Source: Apostichopus japonicus (taxonomy: Eukaryota > Echinodermata > Holothuroidea > Aspidochirotida > Stichopodidae). Taken from it: a stretch of 64,000 bases of DNA. The DNA lies in NCBI RefSeq assembly GCF_037975245.1, contig NC_092576.1, positions 36,980,611 to 37,044,610 on the forward strand, given 5' to 3'. The notes under the pieces were generated by a model, which did no database searches, had not been told where the DNA came from, and saw only the letters and a list, made by a program, of their open reading frames with translations. Each line of letters starts with the position of its first letter. Position 1 is the first letter of the stretch. This document shows, piece after piece, positions 14,501 through 29,500 of this stretch. Made by a program: the position numbers and the translations under genes.

Positions 14501-17500
14501 AAAACATAGTAATAGAGCTTAACTATCCACGACATCGAAATCTTCTACTCGGAATGAAACAACTTGGCTATAAAAAACCATAGTAAAAGAGTTTTTTTTT
14601 TCTTCTTATATCTGCTGGGATTAAAATCTCTGCGTCAAAGGTGTCTTATTTTGAATTTATAAATAGATTGCTGAACCCGATGAGGATGTTGAGATGTTGA
14701 GAAGTGTATGCTCCGGTGACATGGCAATTAGATGTACTGATAGCAGACTCCTACAAAGAGCTAACATTCAGTTTCTTGAGATTGCATCAAGGAATAAGGT
14801 GAATTGGTTACAAAATATTGTAACATGCAAATGCAAAAGTATGAAAAACAATATAATCGATCGGGATGTACTAAATATGGTAATAAAAACTTCATGTTGC
14901 AATAATTATTGTACATATGTCTACATTGTATGCATTAACAGATCATTGGTCTAATTAATTCATACTGCAATTTTGGTAAGCTGATGATTTCTAGCGTGGG
15001 TCTGTCTTTCCTAATAGTATCAATTTAAATCTTATGTTTACACTTTAGCCCGGGAAACGTAACAAATATGACATATTTTCGTTAAATAAACGTGACTACA
15101 AAACATCAAATTAAAATCAATTTTCTTAGTCTATGGGTATGTTTCATCAAACAATACATATTCGCTTACAAACGTTATTCCTACAAATGTGGTTTCTATC
15201 TTCTTCAAGATTCCATTATCCTGTCTAGTACTCGATACATTTCGTGAAGCGGGGCAGCACAGTATAACTCTGGAAAATGGAAACCATGTGCCCGCACTGT
15301 CTACCTTAGAGGAAATCCAAATCAGAACGGAAAAGAGAATCGAATTCACACAAGAACAAGTCGTCGGGCTACTTAGTTATGCACAGAACTGTCAAAAATT
15401 GAAAAAAATCTCGTAAGTTAACAAATATTAAGTTTTACAATAGAGAAAGAAAATGTTTTTCATAATTTTATTCGAGGATTTAAAATCTATGCGAAATATG
15501 TGTCAACTATTGATTTATTTTATACCTACTAAGCTGATGTGTTAATTAATCATTAGTTGATGTACGTATTACATTGTGGTTATTTTGGATGTTGATATGA
15601 TGTCACTCAACATTAATACAAGAAAATAAATGATAGTGAAAAAGATAATATTTCATAGCAGCTTGACGTGCATCATGTATTTGCAATGCAGTTAATATCT
15701 GATAAAATTGCAAATTGTAATTAATCAGAAACAGCAAAGTTTATCGGTGAAAATTCTCTTTTTTTGTGATACTGATAAAGTACGGGAGTTTCTTTCCACA
15801 CAGATTCATTGACTGCTTGGTACCTTTGTGTTTTCCAAACGACTCACTTCGGCCTTGTGAATCAGACACACTCAGAGGTGAGAAAAATTTATAACCTTGA
15901 ACATAATGCAACGAAGCATGATGCAATTCTTTTGAACTAAGAATAAAATACGAAATAAAAGCTATTTTGCCAATGTGTTGACTAACCTGGAAGAACAGCT
16001 TGTTAAGTTTGAACTTATTCATTAACCAAAGGTACAGACAATACAAACATAACCAATAACAGATATAGAACGGCCACCGTACATAAATGTTCATTTATCG
16101 GCAGTCTTATGGAAACCAGGGGAACAAGAACTTGAATTAAATTTCACAAGAGGTAGATGGATGGTGCAATCCCAGGAGTTCCTGACTCTTGAGGTAAGTA
16201 TTTTTAAACTTCACAATAAGTTGTAGCTAGATTGCTCTTGCGAAAACTAATAACATTCTATAAGATCATCTGAGTTTTGTTGCATTTACATTCCTCTTTG
16301 TATAATACTAGAAATGGATTGACTTAACCATCTCATAAAACTCATGCAGGGAATTTGTCTTGTTGCAGTCTTATTATAAAATCATTAAACGTATTGGCTC
16401 TACATTACATACATAGTCTGCCACCATCTGTTCTACGCATGTGTCTGTACAAAAAGATGTCATGGCATCTTTTTGAAGACATTGAATTTGTCTAGCCGTT
16501 AGATACTACGTGTGACATTACCGGTTCCAAGTCATAGAGGTATGTAAGGAAATCACTTTTATGTGTGAACATTAAGGAACAAGAGACATACCTGACAAAC
16601 ATACTTGTTGTCAAAAAAAGCATTTAGTGATTTTATCGTAAGAACAATTATACAACAGGTGACTTTAGAGTATAGACGGATACAATTGCTTCCAACGAGT
16701 TTGCATTATATATGCATCCGATTTGTGTATTAGGAGGACAATGCGGGAGGTGGGGGGGGGGGTGCTTTTTGTTCTCGAAATTTTTATCAAGTTGAGATTA
16801 CATTTTAAACTTACTAGAATGATATGGAAGTGTCCTACAACCAGTCAAATTCAACTTTACTCTTGGACCATTCATTTGATACTGAGCATATACTAAACTA
16901 TATATTCAGTGTTTGTTTAATTCATTTGCATTTACAGACTAAGGACCACCATAGTCTCACCAAAATGTGTTCCGGGACAGTTACTCTGAACACAAATGAT
17001 ACCAAAGAATATCATAGGTCTGCTATACTGTTACTACAAATTGCAGCAAGTCAACATGTAAGATACCGTCATGTCATGAAATATTGATTTAATATGATTA
17101 TAATCCATCATACTTTGTATTTTGTTTATGTTTAGTGTTAGCTGTTATGATTATTCATCCTCCACGTAGGAAATGAATCTGAAAATCGGACATACTGTTA
17201 TGTATACTGTTACAGGTACAGAAATAACGTATTCAAGGAGCCTACAATTATCGTAGAAATGCCTTACTAGGTTAACAGATCATTTGCTGAGCAATAACTT
17301 TTAAGTGACATGAAAATACAATCAGTCAAATTGCTATTCGCAAAGTTTGATTAGCAGATGAGGAAATTTGATCTGAGAAGTGAATATAGTGGGTAAACGA
17401 TGATATGTTCTAAGTTAAAAGGAAAGTATAACAACACGTTCAAATTATGAAATACAAGGAGCTTAATTAGGTCTGTAATATCTGGTTATGCTAATTGGTT

Positions 17501-20500
17501 GCGTGCATATTATACACAGGGCTGACCAAGTAGCACAAGGCGACATCTTTTCAAGTTACTAAATCGTCCGAATCAAAATTGATACTCAATTGATCAAAGT
17601 TTAAATATCGTTCCTTAGAGTGCAAATTTGGATGAGTAACATTTGGACAAAACATAGATATCTATCACGAACTGGTACAGTTCACATTGTTAGTCTGCTT
17701 AGAGTGAGAATCAACTTTCTATGTCTATGATTATTTGTCTCCTCTTTTATAGTGTATTAATGTAATAAGTGTGTCTCTATTTTGTAAGAAAATAATATAA
17801 GGCCAACATAAACAACATGGAATAATAAATTGATTAATATAACGTTACTTCGTGTTCTAAAACTGGTAGAAATATTTGAAATATATCGCAAAATGTCATG
17901 TTGTAGTCTATAGTAAAGTAATTACAGTATTATATTTTGACATGTATTGCAATGAACAAAATAAACCATTGACTGTGTACGGTTGACTGGTAATTTCACA
18001 AATGTCTTTCTTTAGATCCAGATAACCAGTCTACTGTTGAAGTCATTTAGCTCAGCGGATGAAAATCATCTTATCCTGGAAAGTAGAAATCGTTTGCCTT
18101 TATTGCCCACCTTAAAGGAACTACAAATCAAAACTAACCTTGGAAAAGAATTTACCCAGGACCAAGTCATAGGATTATTTTGCTTTGTACAGCAATGCCA
18201 GCAGTTGAAGAAATTGTCGTTAGTAATCACATATTATTTACTGTAATTTAATGAACGATAAATTACCAACCTGCAAAATATGGAACTGTGCTCTTGAACA
18301 AAACTTTAAGATGGATGATCAATATATACATAGGCCTACCTATTATTAACGCGTACGTACAACAACGCAGTGATTTGGGGGTTTCAGTGTATAAGTAATG
18401 ATGTATTGATTTGGACGTTTATGCTTGTAGATATATGTATTATTGGCATTATGAACTTAAAGCATTAGTTCATTTCATTCGTTTCAATTGAAGTAACTTA
18501 CATGTCGATTATATCACTTACATGTCGGTTATATCACTACATTAAAGTTACATAAGAAATAACATATTTTCATAAAATGGCGTAACCACTTAACACATTC
18601 ACTACCCACAAAACCCTTTTTTGTTTACAGACTCGTTGACTGTTTGTTACCTCTGTCAATTCCAATCGGTTCTCTTTCTTCCCTTACGAAGCTACGTGAC
18701 ATTCAAGGTGAGAACATATAGAAAACACTAAATATGTTACTCATCACAAGCGATTTGTGATCCTATTCGGGATACTAAATCGGGTGGCATGATTATACTG
18801 TAATAGTCAACGAAGAATATCAATGTGTGGTAATTACATTTACCTTGTAATTATGTACACGATTTATGTTTATTAACGTGTTTGATCTATAAACAAATCG
18901 TTTAATGTTGTTTTCTTCCAAGTTTCATGGAAACCGTCAACACCTGACTTGCATTTAGATTCTTCCAGAGGTAAATGGGTGTTGAACTCCAAGGAAGGCA
19001 TAACACTTGAAGTAAGTCTTTGACCACTTTCTTGAGTGCAATGATGCCTTTATTGTTCGTTTGTATCATTAGTTTGGCAACAAATTATTAAATGTTCGTA
19101 TAAATGCAAGACCATTTATCCAATTAACATCCACTTTGGCAAACGGCACCATAGCAACGGACACGGAATTTTACTAGTTCATTTATATGCATGTAATAAA
19201 AATACTTAGATAAAATAAAATACAAATGGAACTTTCGAATATAAATTACATTGTTTTTCAGTTGAGAACCACGACAAGCTTATTACAACGATGTATTCCA
19301 CTTCAAATAATGTGCATAGGATTTTTCTCCAATAAAATACTAAAATTAGTAATTAATTAATTAAATGGTTAATAAGTTCCTGTTATTGGTAACATTTATT
19401 TAAAGAAAAGATACTAAGATAATTTTTCAAGACAACTTCAAAATTGTACAGAAGTGATAAAAACATCTTTGGATTTTTTTTTTTGGGGGGGGGTTGTCTA
19501 TTGGGGGTACACAGAAACATGAAATGCCGTAACTGACATAACCAATAACCACACCGATGCGCGCGGTCTCATCAATCTCACGCTTGTCAAAATCGGCAGC
19601 TTCCCTACACGTAGAACATTTAGATAATGTTATTTTAATAATTTAAACGGCATTATTTTGATAATGAAGATAACAAAGTTTTCTAGGAATTATGTTCTTT
19701 CGCAGAGCTCCCCTCTCCTCTATGAAGTAGTTTTTTTGTAAACGAAACGGGGACGGTACAATCATTGCAAAATGTACAAGCTTGAAACATATGATGTTGA
19801 ATACCAGTCCCGATGTCAAAGTAGAGTGGGGGCAATTGAGCATTTCCTCAAACCAAGTCCTCACCTCCCCTCAATCGGCTCCGGTAAAGCAAGGCTGAAC
19901 CATTCTCCGTTTCGTCCATTTTCTGTTGGAAATATATTAGGCTAACAAAGTTCTGAACCGGGGTCAATTTGGAATCACTTGAAATTGAAATTGGATATCT
20001 AACGAATGCATGTCTGTGCTAAGTTAAAGTAGCTACACTATAACACAAAATATTTGGAATCGCTAGAGGTAAGTTATGTTGCAGAAAAAATATAAGTGTA
20101 ATTTTTCTTCTTGACATGTATTTTGGCTCTAAACTTGCTAAAAATGCTAACAAGAACTATCTAAAAGTGTTCAACTTCCAAGGGTTCTGTACTCCTAGCC
20201 AAGTACAATGTACAGTACTAATTATCAACCAAATTTTCTTACTTTGTTGCTCAAACAGTCAATTTAAGTCGCTGTTGAAATCGATCAACATCCATTTGAT
20301 AAATGATGAGATCACAACAATGGTTATATGACTTTAGTCACAATGCTGACTTTCATGAAAATATTCATAAATATTGATTTGGTTCATGCAGCATTCTTGT
20401 AGTTGCAAGTATTTGAAACGGAAATGTTTGCGTAGCTAACTAATCCCTTTCAATCCCCTATGTTAGCACTGTATGATCTGCTTCTCATTAGATCTTTCAA

Positions 20501-23500
20501 ATATTTAACGATATTTAGCTGAACAAGTTCCAATGATTTAGTATGAATGAAATTTCAATTATCAAATAGTATTGTTTCTGTAATAAAAAACATAACATCT
20601 CCACCTAAATCATAATATATACATAATATCCACCTGTGTACATCTCCTGACATGTACTATTATGAATTTTTATTTGCTTATATGGTTGTTATACATAAAT
20701 AGGGCTGTAGCCACTAGGAGAATGGGAACAAATATCTCCTCCAACAAAGTATCTTTCATAACACACGCACAGCAAAGTCGTATTCAAAGATGAAGTTAAA
20801 ATTATAAAAATGACATCAAAATTGTGCTTCTAAGTCATCTACCCTTAAAATAATTTTCTGACAGGAGGGGACACCTCTTCATTGAGACTCTCCCACAAAA
20901 CGATGAGTAACATATTTCCTTTTCCATTTCTCTGTCCATGTCTCCCCATACAGCCCTAAAACTTCAATAAGTAACAGAGGGTATAGCCTGTATGATGTCA
21001 ATAAGACTCATATAAATACAATCGTTAACTTAAATGAAGTTCCGTGACCGGTGGTAGCACCAGTTTGAATATTACCCCCCTAAACGAATATTTTCTCAAG
21101 AGAAGGGTATCTCCCTCCCCTTAGACTCCTAACCAGAAAGGACATTACTACCCCCTCACCCCCCTTTTATCCTAACATCAAATCCGTACCATAGAGCAGA
21201 GTCTACATGGTGTTATGAAAAGTCAAAAGGCAAAGCGTTAATTTAAGTTAATATCCCTGAATTATACAATATTGTGGGGATGGGATTATCAGTTCCCCTC
21301 ATAGATTTCATCTACCGTTTATACAATGTGAAATTGTGATACTCAAGGGAGCAATTTTGAAATATTATAGCTTGAAGTTCTTTCTATGTTAATTTGAAGA
21401 CGCTTCTATTTCTATTTCCAGATCGAGGGTCAAAACAGTTTACGAGTTCTGTGTTCGAGTGTTGTGTATCTAAGGCAAACTGATTCTAAACCACTCCAGA
21501 TGTCTACGATATTGCTTCTTGAAATTGCATCAAGTCACAACGTGAGTCACTTATATTTTAACACAGCCATAGAAATATTGCTAATTCAATTAAGTTACCA
21601 TTCTTATAACGGTACATTGCATTATCACGTGTCCGTTACAAGCAACGGATATTATACTTCATTTAAGGCAACTAATCTGACCGAGATGATGAAAATGTTA
21701 TTTATTCACCAAGTGTCAGTGTCTGAGTAAGTATTGATTAAAACAATTGTAATCAGAGTTCCCGTTATAATCAGCTCAGAGTATAACTGTTTTTACTAGT
21801 TAACTCCTCACGACACACAAAGAATAAACACCTTGATATGACAAAGTAACGTCATCATTTGCCTAAGAAATATTGACATTAACGTGATAACACTGTCAAT
21901 AATGTATGGTAGACTATGAAACAAACACTATAGGGGACCGATCATTTATCTCCAAACGTTTAAAAAATAGCTATAATTAGAAAGAGAATTGGAACCCTGC
22001 AGACCGAGAGGAAAATATAAATCTATCATCAAGGTAATCGTTCCTATATCTCAAGTCTTGACCCAACACCCTCGATCCCTGTAACATTTGTTTAGGAAGT
22101 GCGCCCTCCATTCTGCACAACCCATCGCTATATTCCAATTTAAATATGCATATTTACGAAAGTACCATTTACCTTCTTTATTTATGGATGAAAAAGGACA
22201 TTTATTTGGTTTGTCCAACTAATATTGGCTTATTAAATAATTGATACAAGTTTCATGTAAATTGATACAGTAGAAGGAACGTTTGAAAAAGAATAGCAAA
22301 AGCCTAAACAATTAAAAATATTTGGAAGCTTCCTTTCACGAGTACACGCAAACAACAAAACACATGTTCTCAAATGTAAACAAAGCCGCACAGTGAACGT
22401 TGATCATCTGCGCACGTAGACGTGCGTATAGATTCCCGCATGGCGGGTGACATTAAAATTACGTACACTCTGTGTGGAGATTCAGTTCTTTTACTAGTAA
22501 CACGTACACATACGTGTTTATCATTATACTGTATGGCTGCCAATGGACTTACACCGCGTATGGTTTGCTGATGTAATTATATCGACTTACGGTAATTATA
22601 GGTTTATTTAAAGTCAACAATTATAGGCCTACGCATGCTTGAGAGATTTTGTCTTTTCTGTAACATTTGTCGTTGCATGAATGTCAAAATAATTACTTAT
22701 TTATGTAACCTTGCCTGTCTGAAATGACTGTTTTAGCCTAGCCTAGGCCCTTATACTGGTTACGTTTGCTCTTCTTGAAATTGAAGCCTAGAGAAGCAAA
22801 ACAAAATAGAAACGTCAGCAGAGTAGAAATTACAGTTAGATGACAAACCAGAAATTAGATCCAAACAATGAGCTTGTTGAACGCACTAAAGAACAAGTAA
22901 GGCCTAAACTCAAACATATAGACATCCGGCCATATGTTGCCGGCAAACTTCCTTTAGGCCTAGGCCTAGGTCTAATGTGTTCTAGTTAGACAACGTCAAG
23001 CCGAACAAAATAATTGTATGTACCAAGCTCATCTAATTAATTTATCTTTTTTTGTTATTTCTGTGTTATTTGAGACCGTTGCATATGTATTAGTGACCAG
23101 TATAAATTTCTACTCGTTTGCACCGACATCGTTAACCATTATTGGCGTTATATAGTAGGATGGTGACTTCGAAGTTCGGCCACTTAAGACTTAAAATACC
23201 CCAAAACTAAATCTTCTGGTATAAATCATTTGAAAATATACTTCATATGGTGGGAGAATTTTGTTATAGTACGATACACGGCCAAACTTTCTTTCCTGCA
23301 AACTGTTTTCACGTTGTTTTCCAAGAAGATTCTTCGTGATTGTGGAACTTGTATTTCTTGCTAGAGTATTGCGAAGTTCGGACGCGCAACCCACAGTGTG
23401 GCGCTGGTGATAAAATTGGTGGCGCAGTTGCTCTTTCAGTAATTATAACAGACTTCATAGATCTCCGTCATTTTGTTGACAAATTTGTAAGTAATTTCTT

Positions 23501-26500
23501 GCACACGGGTCATTTTGGAGAGAAAATAACTGTAGCTTCGTACTTTTTGGTGAAATTTGGCTCTTCCTGTAGTTTTTCATGGTGAAATCGTGTATTACTT
23601 AGGGGTGGCCGATCTTCGCAGTATGCCGAACTTCGCAATACTGACTATACTTCGGCCTATTGGTTGACGTGGTAGCCTAACGTTATAGTTGTAAAACAAA
23701 CTAGGTATAACAAATGACGTTAACTTTTTAGGGAAAATAAAAAAAAGCAACAGGTTTGCGATCTGATACATTTCACACGCGTAAGCCTACAGTAGGTACA
23801 TGGGTTCCGCGTATGCATGAGTTCCGCGTAAGAATCGCCGTCTTTTGCTTGTAACTCCGAAGATACAAAACAGAAACTCTTACCTTTTTTTGGTAAATCA
23901 ATCACAAACAATAATGCTACTTTTCTAAAAGTTTGGTGGTAACGCACAATTCCGGTGATGAGAAATATATCAAATCCAAAACGGTTTTTTCGTGCGATCA
24001 ACGATATTGAACAGTAACTTGCATCTTTGTAAACATGTCATATTTTCACACTATAGTAAAACATCTCATCAGCACCATCGTTGCAACTATTTGATACGAT
24101 CATATGAAGGCTCGTTGTGTTTTCCCTCCATTCTAACGGGTGTTTAATCCATCGATATCACTAACTTAAAAATATTTTGTTTAAAAAACCCGTTGCTTCG
24201 ACCCGAGTTCCGCGTAAACTACCTCGTACTATGAATAAGATGTGCATATACACAATTGAGCAGTGTAGAGTACTGCAACTGTGTGCGCGCGGTATGTACA
24301 GACGGTCAGGAAACTTCATGCACTTGTTGTAACTGTCTGCCATGTACATATGCAAATGATTAGGATGATTCCATTTCTATAGGGTTGAATAACTTGAATC
24401 GCAGATCTACTAATAGAAATATTTAGGGTCAACCGCATATATATTAGCCTAATTTTGTAAAATATTCGAAGAAATTTTTTATTTATCTGTATATTCTTGC
24501 TTGTACTGTTCACTGTGTCACTTCCTGTACGAAACTCAATTCAACATTTGCACCTGTTCGTCGGCGCCGTCTATTCCGGCGAAATTGTTTTGTTCAACAT
24601 ATTCCCCTGGCAACCACTATCAACAACAACAATTTGTTCTACGATCTGGAATTTGAAAGCGGTATTGCTCTGAATAACACAGGTATTGTCCCTTCAGAAA
24701 TTTCAAATATTTGATGTTTCAATTGAATTGTACTTTTTTAACCCTTTAGAATAATGTTTCACATTCTAGGAAGAGAATTATGCTCAATTGAAACAGAACC
24801 TAGGCTCAATGGATAGGCCAATGTTTTGGCATAGCTGCAGACTAGTGGTGACAAACAGATTGCTACCACCCAGGAGTGGCGAAAGAAAGGGGGAGGGGTT
24901 AATCCCCCTGTCGGGAAGGTCTACCCCCTCCCCCACCCCCATCAGGGACAATTTTACTTTTGTCAGGGAGCAATTAGGCAAACAAATTATTATCGTGTAT
25001 TTATCTTTATGATCATTTTATGATATGGATAAATGTGACCTTGATTTCCTGGTCAAGTATCCAGTAGAAACATCAGTCCCGAGTCAAGGAGCTAAGGAAA
25101 ACAACGTCAGAGAGCTCAAGTCACCGACAATAGAATCCTGGCGCCACCACTTTCAGCATTTAGAAAAGAGGCTAAAGGTTTAAAGTTCTGTTCAAGTATG
25201 GAATCCCTATACTGTATCTCAAAATCTGAATAAAAATGATAGCGATGTGTTTAATTTCACTTTTCAGGTGTACATACAAAACATTTCCTGAAGGTTAAGA
25301 AGTGCATACATCTCCGTAAAGAAAAATGAGGTCAGCCTATTTTTAATTTACTACTTCATTTCACTAAGTTATTATAAAAAGAATGCTTCACCCCATTATG
25401 ATTTTTTTGTAGAGCAATAAAATATATGCTGACTGGCAGAGGTGATTTTTCTTAATTATTGGGAGAAGGGGGCATGCCCTGAGCCCCTGACTACTACGGA
25501 TCTAGGTAGGGTCAATGCAGGGCACCCCCCCCCTACCAAAGAATTGAAGTGCAGCAACAAAAGCAGTTAATCGGTATGTACCTACAACTTTTTTTCAAAC
25601 AAATAGATAATTCCTTAACAAAATATTTAGGAACTATTTGCACCCTTAATTATATAAAATAAGGAGGAGAACCCTCCCCAGGACACAGATCACTAACCTA
25701 TTTGACCCCACATGTACAACCAACCTACCTGTGCAGACTACATCACAGTTTAAGGCACTTTGGTGTAGCACATCATACTTCTAAGACGAGAGGCTATCAT
25801 TCCAGGGATTCAGTTCCCCATGCCCAGTGGCCCTATACCCTCACCAAGAATGGAGTTTAAAATGATGAGATATTCTCTTGACTGAAGTTGGTACTTGCCT
25901 TTCTTGCTGCACCTTCATGTGCCAAATGCACACTACTAGAAACATTATCCCAGTCTATTAAGCTACTCCTTTTTATTAAATTTACACTCTTCTTATTTTA
26001 TACCATAGCCTATTTATATTTGCAGACCACAGAAAAGAAAATTGAATGAAGACTCTGGTGGGCCATCCAACAAGAAAAGTAAGTGGAAAGAGATTGATTT
26101 GTCCATTCCTACTAGAGATAAAAGGAGGTATCATCACAAAAGGCATGTCTGTAACAAACCTCAAAGCCAGGAAAGCCAGCTTACTGACAGAAAGAAGAAA
26201 TTAGCTTTGTTCACCAGAAATTATCGGAGGGAGGGGATGATTGACCAAGATCCAAGTAAATTTCCTACACCTCGAATCGAACGTATCAGAACCGCACTGG
26301 AAGGTCTGTCTTCTGGAAAGTACTCTACAATCCATGAAGCAGCCAGTGCCAATGGAGTACACTACGATCAGATTCAAAGAAGAGCTATAGGAAATGTAAA
26401 ATGGTACAGACGAAATGGACCTAAACCATATCTCACTCTTGGTGAGGAACGACATCTAGCACCCTGGGTTGTCACAATGGGAAACAGAGGTTTTCCTGTT

Positions 26501-29500
26501 TCTCCTAAGCAGCTTAAGGACACAGTCCAAGAGCTGATCACAAAAGATGGAAGAAGCACTCCTTTCCGAAGCGGTAGGCCATCTAATGGTTGGTATACAG
26601 GTTTCCTGAAGAGGAATCCTAGTATTCAACTAAAGCCTACAAAAACGCTAAACAAGGCACGAGCCAAGGTGACCAAACAGGCAGTTGATGACTGGTTTAG
26701 AGACTTCAACTGTTTCATTTCTGACCTGAACCTTTTAGACAAGCCCGGGCTCATCTACAACTTTGATGAGACAGGGTTTGGACTGAGTGGCAAACCACCT
26801 AGGTATGCCCTTGGATCTCGACATATGAAAGGAGCACTGCCACAAATGACTTCTGGTGAGGGTAAGAAACAAATAACAGTGGGTGTTTGTGCCAATGCAG
26901 ATGGCAAGCTTCTCCCTCCCTATTTCCTATTCAAAGGAACCAGACCCAATTCTTGGGATCCCCTGGCAGGTGCACCTCCGAAGAGTGTGGCACACTTTAC
27001 AGAGTCAGGATGGATGACACAAACATCTTTCCAATACTGGTTCCAAAACCAGTTTGTCCAAAACATTGGAAATGAAAGACCACTAGTGTTACTGTTGGAC
27101 TCACATGAAGGGCATATTGCCTATGATCTCTTCCAAACAGCAGAAGAAAGCAACTTACATCTGTACCGGTTTCTACCTAATGCCACACACTTTTTGCAGC
27201 CGCTAGATGTTGGTGTCTTTGGACACATGAAAAGGTCCTACTGGGATTATCTGAGGAAATGGGTGGCCCGTAATCCTGGGGAGACGATTACACAGAGAAA
27301 TGTTAGTAGAATCATTGGCAACATCTGGGAAGATTTGGAAAGGCCTGGTCTAATCAGGAAGAGCTTCTTATCATGAGGTATTTTTCCAGTAAACAGAGCT
27401 GCTGTCACTGATGAGATGACCATGCCCTCCCTGACTTTTAGAGAAGAAACCACTGACACAGAATGTGCAGACCAGGTGACAACCAACGAAGCATCACCTG
27501 AAACCACAGTACACATGCCAACAACCCCAGATGCACAAAGAGCAGTGTCACTACACTTAACAAAGGCAACAGAACTTCTTTCGGTTAAGCCACAGAAGAA
27601 GGCTAGGCGCAGGCTATGTAATGAGCTGCCATATGATGTTACAAGTCCAACAGCAATAGATACAATGAAGGAACATCTCCTCAGCAAATGCCGGTCAAAA
27701 GCAAGAAAGGAACTCTTGGCTAAGAAAAAGCATTTCGAAAAGAAGGGAATTGAAAACCTTGTTCAAAAAAAAAATCTCAAGAGTTTAGATGCCCTATCTG
27801 TGGAGGAAAATATGAAGAAAAGGTGAAGGTTGGGTGGGTTGGATGTGACACATGCAACCAATGGTATCATATGTCATGTATGCCAAAAGCACTTGTAACT
27901 GCTAAAATGCTCAGAAAAAAGGAATGGTGTTGTCCAAATTGTAAATAGATTCTTAGATTGTTAAAGAAGATAATTCAATTCTTGTTTCATTGTTTGTAAC
28001 TTGGGTATATGCAAAATGTTGAATTATTTAAGCTGGTATTCTCATCAATAGAATTCTAGCTATCCCATATATTGTTGCTTATAGCAAGCCTGGTGAGGCA
28101 ATTTGTGTACTTTGGAAGATAGAAGCACAACAACATTCCAACTATCATCCATCATATATTTTCTTACAGGTGGACAAAAAACTATCATTGTACAGATAGA
28201 AGACAGTGTAATCAAAGGTTACCATGAATATAAAATTGCTCCACCTTTTGCCCTGGAGATGATTCTCCAACCAGAATATGCAAATATACATGACAAAGAT
28301 GCCATATTAGTTTGGATGCCAAGCATCACAGAGGGAAATGTGTTGGAACAGAAGACCTCACAGGGACTATATGTGAAAGATTTAGTAACCCCTATCCCTC
28401 TCATCATTGGACATGTCCCAAGAGGCTTAGCTGCAGTATTTCGGCAATTACTTGATGAAAATTACTCTATAAAAGGTGTAGCAACGGGAAAGCCTGTTCC
28501 TAGCTTTCCACCTTGGCCTCACCCATCAGAGAAAGGGGGTGGAGTGGTTATACCCTGTGTGTACAAAATATATGGCAAACCAGTTCAAATTGGGGAAGTG
28601 ATTAACAAGGTAAGAAATATTTTCCCAAAAGTTAAGGGTGGTGATGCTATGAAATTATCAATTGTCTAAAGTTGTAATCAGCCAGGGTAGTTAGTTTAAT
28701 AAGTGTCATAATAAACTGGCTTTGTCCATTGTTATAGATTGATGTGTAAAAGAAAAGCCCATGTTACGTTTGATTTCTAATAACTAATTTATTTAGTTAT
28801 TGGTAATAATTGGTAATAACTAATTGATTTCTATACCTGTGTATTCAAATTGATTATCTCCATTAATGTAAAATAGTATCAAAAAAAAAGTAAAAATGAC
28901 CAATCTTTTCTTTCTTCATTTTCTTTTTTTCCTCAATCTTTTCTCTTTTTTCCTCAATTTTCTTATTTTTTTTTTTTGTAACTTTACATGTTAACTTGTC
29001 TTGACTAATTCTTTTGTCTATATTTTTCAACATATATTTGGAGGAAAACGATTTATAAGTATTGCACTTCAGTTTTTCTCCTTTTCCACAAATTAGATCT
29101 TTGGTAATTTTCATTGAAATAGATATAATACCATGATTATTTGATAACATGTATGTATTGAATTCTTGTTTAAAATGAACTTATCTTTTGTGTTGGAAAT
29201 AAACAGTTTCATTGTCATTGTCATTTAGTAAGGACAATGTATGGTTATATTTGTTTAGTTTTTTGATTTGTTTCAGTGGACAGGTTATGACGCCAAAGTC
29301 AAATGGGTTATATCAGCAGTCCAAGCGAGAGGGGAATGGAAGATAACCATCATTCATAAATACTTATAATGGTTTCCTGCGTTGTGATTGGTTTAGCAAT
29401 CATAACCTGCCCACTGAATTATGTTTGGTTCCTAATTTCCTGATCCTGTCAAGTCTAATTATACAGCAAGCTTATACCTCATTTTGTTAGCAGTGAGCAC

